Under the pieces are notes generated by a model that was given only the letters and a program-made list of their open reading frames with translations, had not been told where the DNA came from and ran no database searches. The position numbers were made by a program, and so were the translations under genes. Positions 62,511 to 64,000 of a DNA stretch of 64,000 nt are shown piece after piece. The stretch spans positions 1-64,000 of the forward strand of contig PFGG01000060.1 in the NCBI GenBank assembly GCA_002783405.1, written 5' to 3'. This DNA is from a bacterium (Candidatus Blackallbacteria) CG13_big_fil_rev_8_21_14_2_50_49_14. GTDB taxonomy: Bacteria; Cyanobacteriota; Sericytochromatia; UBA7694. Numbering within the stretch: the first letter of the stretch is position 1; every line of letters begins with the position of its first letter.

Positions 62511-62598
62511 TGTCTGCGCTTCGGATATGCCTCCACCCCGTTTTTTCAATTTTGATCAGGTTTGAAAGCTCAGAAAATTCAGGTTTCAGATGCGGTTT

Positions 62599-64000
62599 TC
62601 AATTCTTTAAAAAGCCACTCAAGTTCCCATCTTTTTCCTGGCTGTACAAATACCGGTCTTTCACATCGCCCCATTTCAGGCCGCGTTCCTGGCTGAAAAA
62701 GCGTTTCAGCTTTTCACTTAAATCAGGCACGACCACCGCCTGAAGAGGTTTTAACTGCTGCAATTGGCGGGCATTGCAATAATGGGGGGAGCGCATCAGT
62801 TCGGCTTCAAAAGCCTGGATATTCAGGGGGGCATTGCTGAAGAGGGTATAGCCCGGAAGCGCGCTGTCGGGAACCAGACAGAGATAGAGCGCGGGCCAAA
62901 GACTTTGCGCGATCTGGGCCAGATAGTCTTCGTTCAGTTTTTCACCTACCAAGTCTGAAATAGCCTGATCACGCCCCAAAAATTCAAAACAGGGTGTATT
63001 CAGGGCTTTGCCCACCACGCGTACCCTGTCCCCTAAGCGGTAGCGCAAAAGCCCTGATTTTTGGCTGATAATCAGCTCATAGCTCTGGCCGATCTGAATT
63101 TGATCCAAGAGAAGAATCTGCCCAGTATGATCTAAAAACTCAAAAAAAACCTGGGTGAGCAAGGGCAAAAACAAATGGTATTTTTCGGAAGGAAAACTGA
63201 TCGGGGCTTCGGTTGCCAAGAGGCCTTTTTCCTGCACATGGCAGTGGGGGAAAAGACGTTTCAGTTCTTCAAAGCCGGTGCGGGCATTTTGAGCCCCCCA
63301 GCAGGAGATCAGTTTTAGGGTGGGAAAAAGGATTTGCCAATTGGGTTCAGTTTTGCGCAGTTCAGTCTGTTTATCAGCGGGCAAGGCACCGGTTTGAAAG
63401 TGCAGACCCGCGATTTTGTGTTCTGTTTTTTGCCCTGCTTCAAGCAGCATTTCGCGGTGGTTTTGAATAAAGTTCAGCAAGGAGAGCAAAAAGCTGGGAG
63501 ACCAGATCGAGATGATTTCAAGATCTTCTGCTGCCAGCAGGGAAAGCGCCAAAACTTTAAAAAAATCATCGGGGTTTTTGAGCTTTTTGATGTGCGGAGA
63601 GACCAGGGCAAACTGACGAAAGAGCCAGGCTGTGGGGCCGCTCAAATAATCGCTGTCGTCGCTCAGACCTTCGTTCGTTTCATGAAACTGGGGCGAAATG
63701 CTGAAATAAAGTCGGCCTCCTTTCAGAGCGGGGCCATGCGTGAGAAAATCATGGGCCCATAAAACAAAGAGTTGGGTAAAACTGGCGATCAGTGCGGGGG
63801 TATAGGGAATGAGCTTTTGTGCGCCACTGGAGCCACTGGTCGGCTCATAGGCCCGTGGCCTTTGGCGGCTGAGAAAGCCTCTTTCGCTGGTTTTGGCGGC
63901 TAAAATCCGGGGGGCAAGATCCTCATAGGAGCGCAGGGGCAATTGGCGAAACCTCGCGTAATCATGAATGCCTTTCAGGCTGCTGGCCTTCAGAATGGCT
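62599..64000 (-). CDS. GH3-type acyl-adenylate/auxin-responsive family enzyme, 5' end cut by the window
   Basis: The frame is open to the window edge, so the gene starts beyond base 64000; the TTG at 63942 is not needed as a start. At least 467 residues are visible. Family features are SLKGIHDYARFRQLPLRSYE near the edge, the P-loop-like EPTSGSSGAQKLIPYTPAL, LISCWGAQNARTGFEEL, and a Y-R-L-G-D-R-V-R-V segment near residue 300. Plant GH3 proteins join amino acids to acyl acids through acyl-AMP; bacterial relatives are uncharacterised. The substrate is unknown, and the missing start hides the N-terminus. Confidence 0.85.
   Translation of the reverse strand, partial: AILKASSLKGIHDYARFRQLPLRSYEDLAPRILAAKTSERGFLSRQRPRAYEPTSGSSGAQKLIPYTPALIASFTQLFVLWAHDFLTHGPALKGGRLYFSISPQFHETNEGLSDDSDYLSGPTAWLFRQFALVSPHIKKLKNPDDFFKVLALSLLAAEDLEIISIWSPSFLLSLLNFIQNHREMLLEAGQKTEHKIAGLHFQTGALPADKQTELRKTEPNWQILFPTLKLISCWGAQNARTGFEELKRLFPHCHVQEKGLLATEAPISFPSEKYHLFLPLLTQVFFEFLDHTGQILLLDQIQIGQSYELIISQKSGLLRYRLGDRVRVVGKALNTPCFEFLGRDQAISDLVGEKLNEDYLAQIAQSLWPALYLCLVPDSALPGYTLFSNAPLNIQAFEAELMRSPHYCNARQLQQLKPLQAVVVPDLSEKLKRFFSQERGLKWGDVKDRYLYSQEKDGNLSGFLKN

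Overview
The window is a densely coded stretch of bacterial chromosome: about 47 genes, no gene-free gap over 300 bases, and no tRNA, rRNA, CRISPR array, transposase or phage gene that I can see. The organism is a diderm (Gram-negative-type) bacterium. It has a type IV pilus secretin operon (pilD-M-N-O-P-Q), an MlaE-type lipid-transport permease, lipoproteins with clear lipoboxes, outer-membrane beta-barrels, and a protein joining SLH domains to a barrel. Heme A synthase points to aerobic respiration. SLH-barrel proteins, a Ser/Thr kinase and many TPR proteins fit a non-photosynthetic relative of Cyanobacteria (Sericytochromatia/Melainabacteria-like). That placement is an inference and was not tested.

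Layout. 1-9470: a translationally coupled plus-strand operon encoding a giant helical-repeat protein, the RNA 2'-phosphotransferase KptA, a three-domain Pnkp RNA end-healing/sealing enzyme, and a TPR protein with a GT41 (OGT/SPINDLY-like) domain. 9541-10974: a membrane Ser/Thr kinase. 10984-14459: a minus-strand three-gene operon (TPR protein, hydrophobic coiled-coil protein, YbjN-like small protein). 14661-16208: a CPA1 antiporter. 16202-25663: a nine-gene minus-strand operon running from pilD through pilM-Q to an unknown protein, MlaE and a lytic transglycosylase, behind a good promoter. 25783-28571: a methyltransferase, sucD without sucC, and a degenerate receiver. 28579-42564: a minus-strand block of unknown genes interrupted only by trpS. 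42826-49961: uvrA, a receiver-PilB fusion ATPase, a nitronate monooxygenase-like enzyme, a DUF218 protein and a 63-residue protein. 49983-64000: ctaA, two lipoproteins, a SpoIID-like protein, an eight-repeat peptidoglycan-binding-like protein, a GH25 lysozyme, DUF366, the SLH-barrel protein, an epimerase, a small barrel, a SnoaL-like protein, and a GH3-type adenylating enzyme cut by the window edge.

The best candidate for an undescribed system is the block at 30016-42564. Four proteins of 326, 395, 1563 and 1025 residues share an N-terminal helical motif around EYRALL-x-x-R and a C-terminal beta motif around ASASLASGSQAQGSI, with completely different centres, some carrying calcium-loop-like sequences. 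They are accompanied by three small helical proteins and a TPR protein. No member has a visible signal peptide. Conserved ends with variable middles suggest a family of exported or self-assembling structural proteins, but the function is unknown. The RNA-repair operon at the left end is the second most interesting feature.
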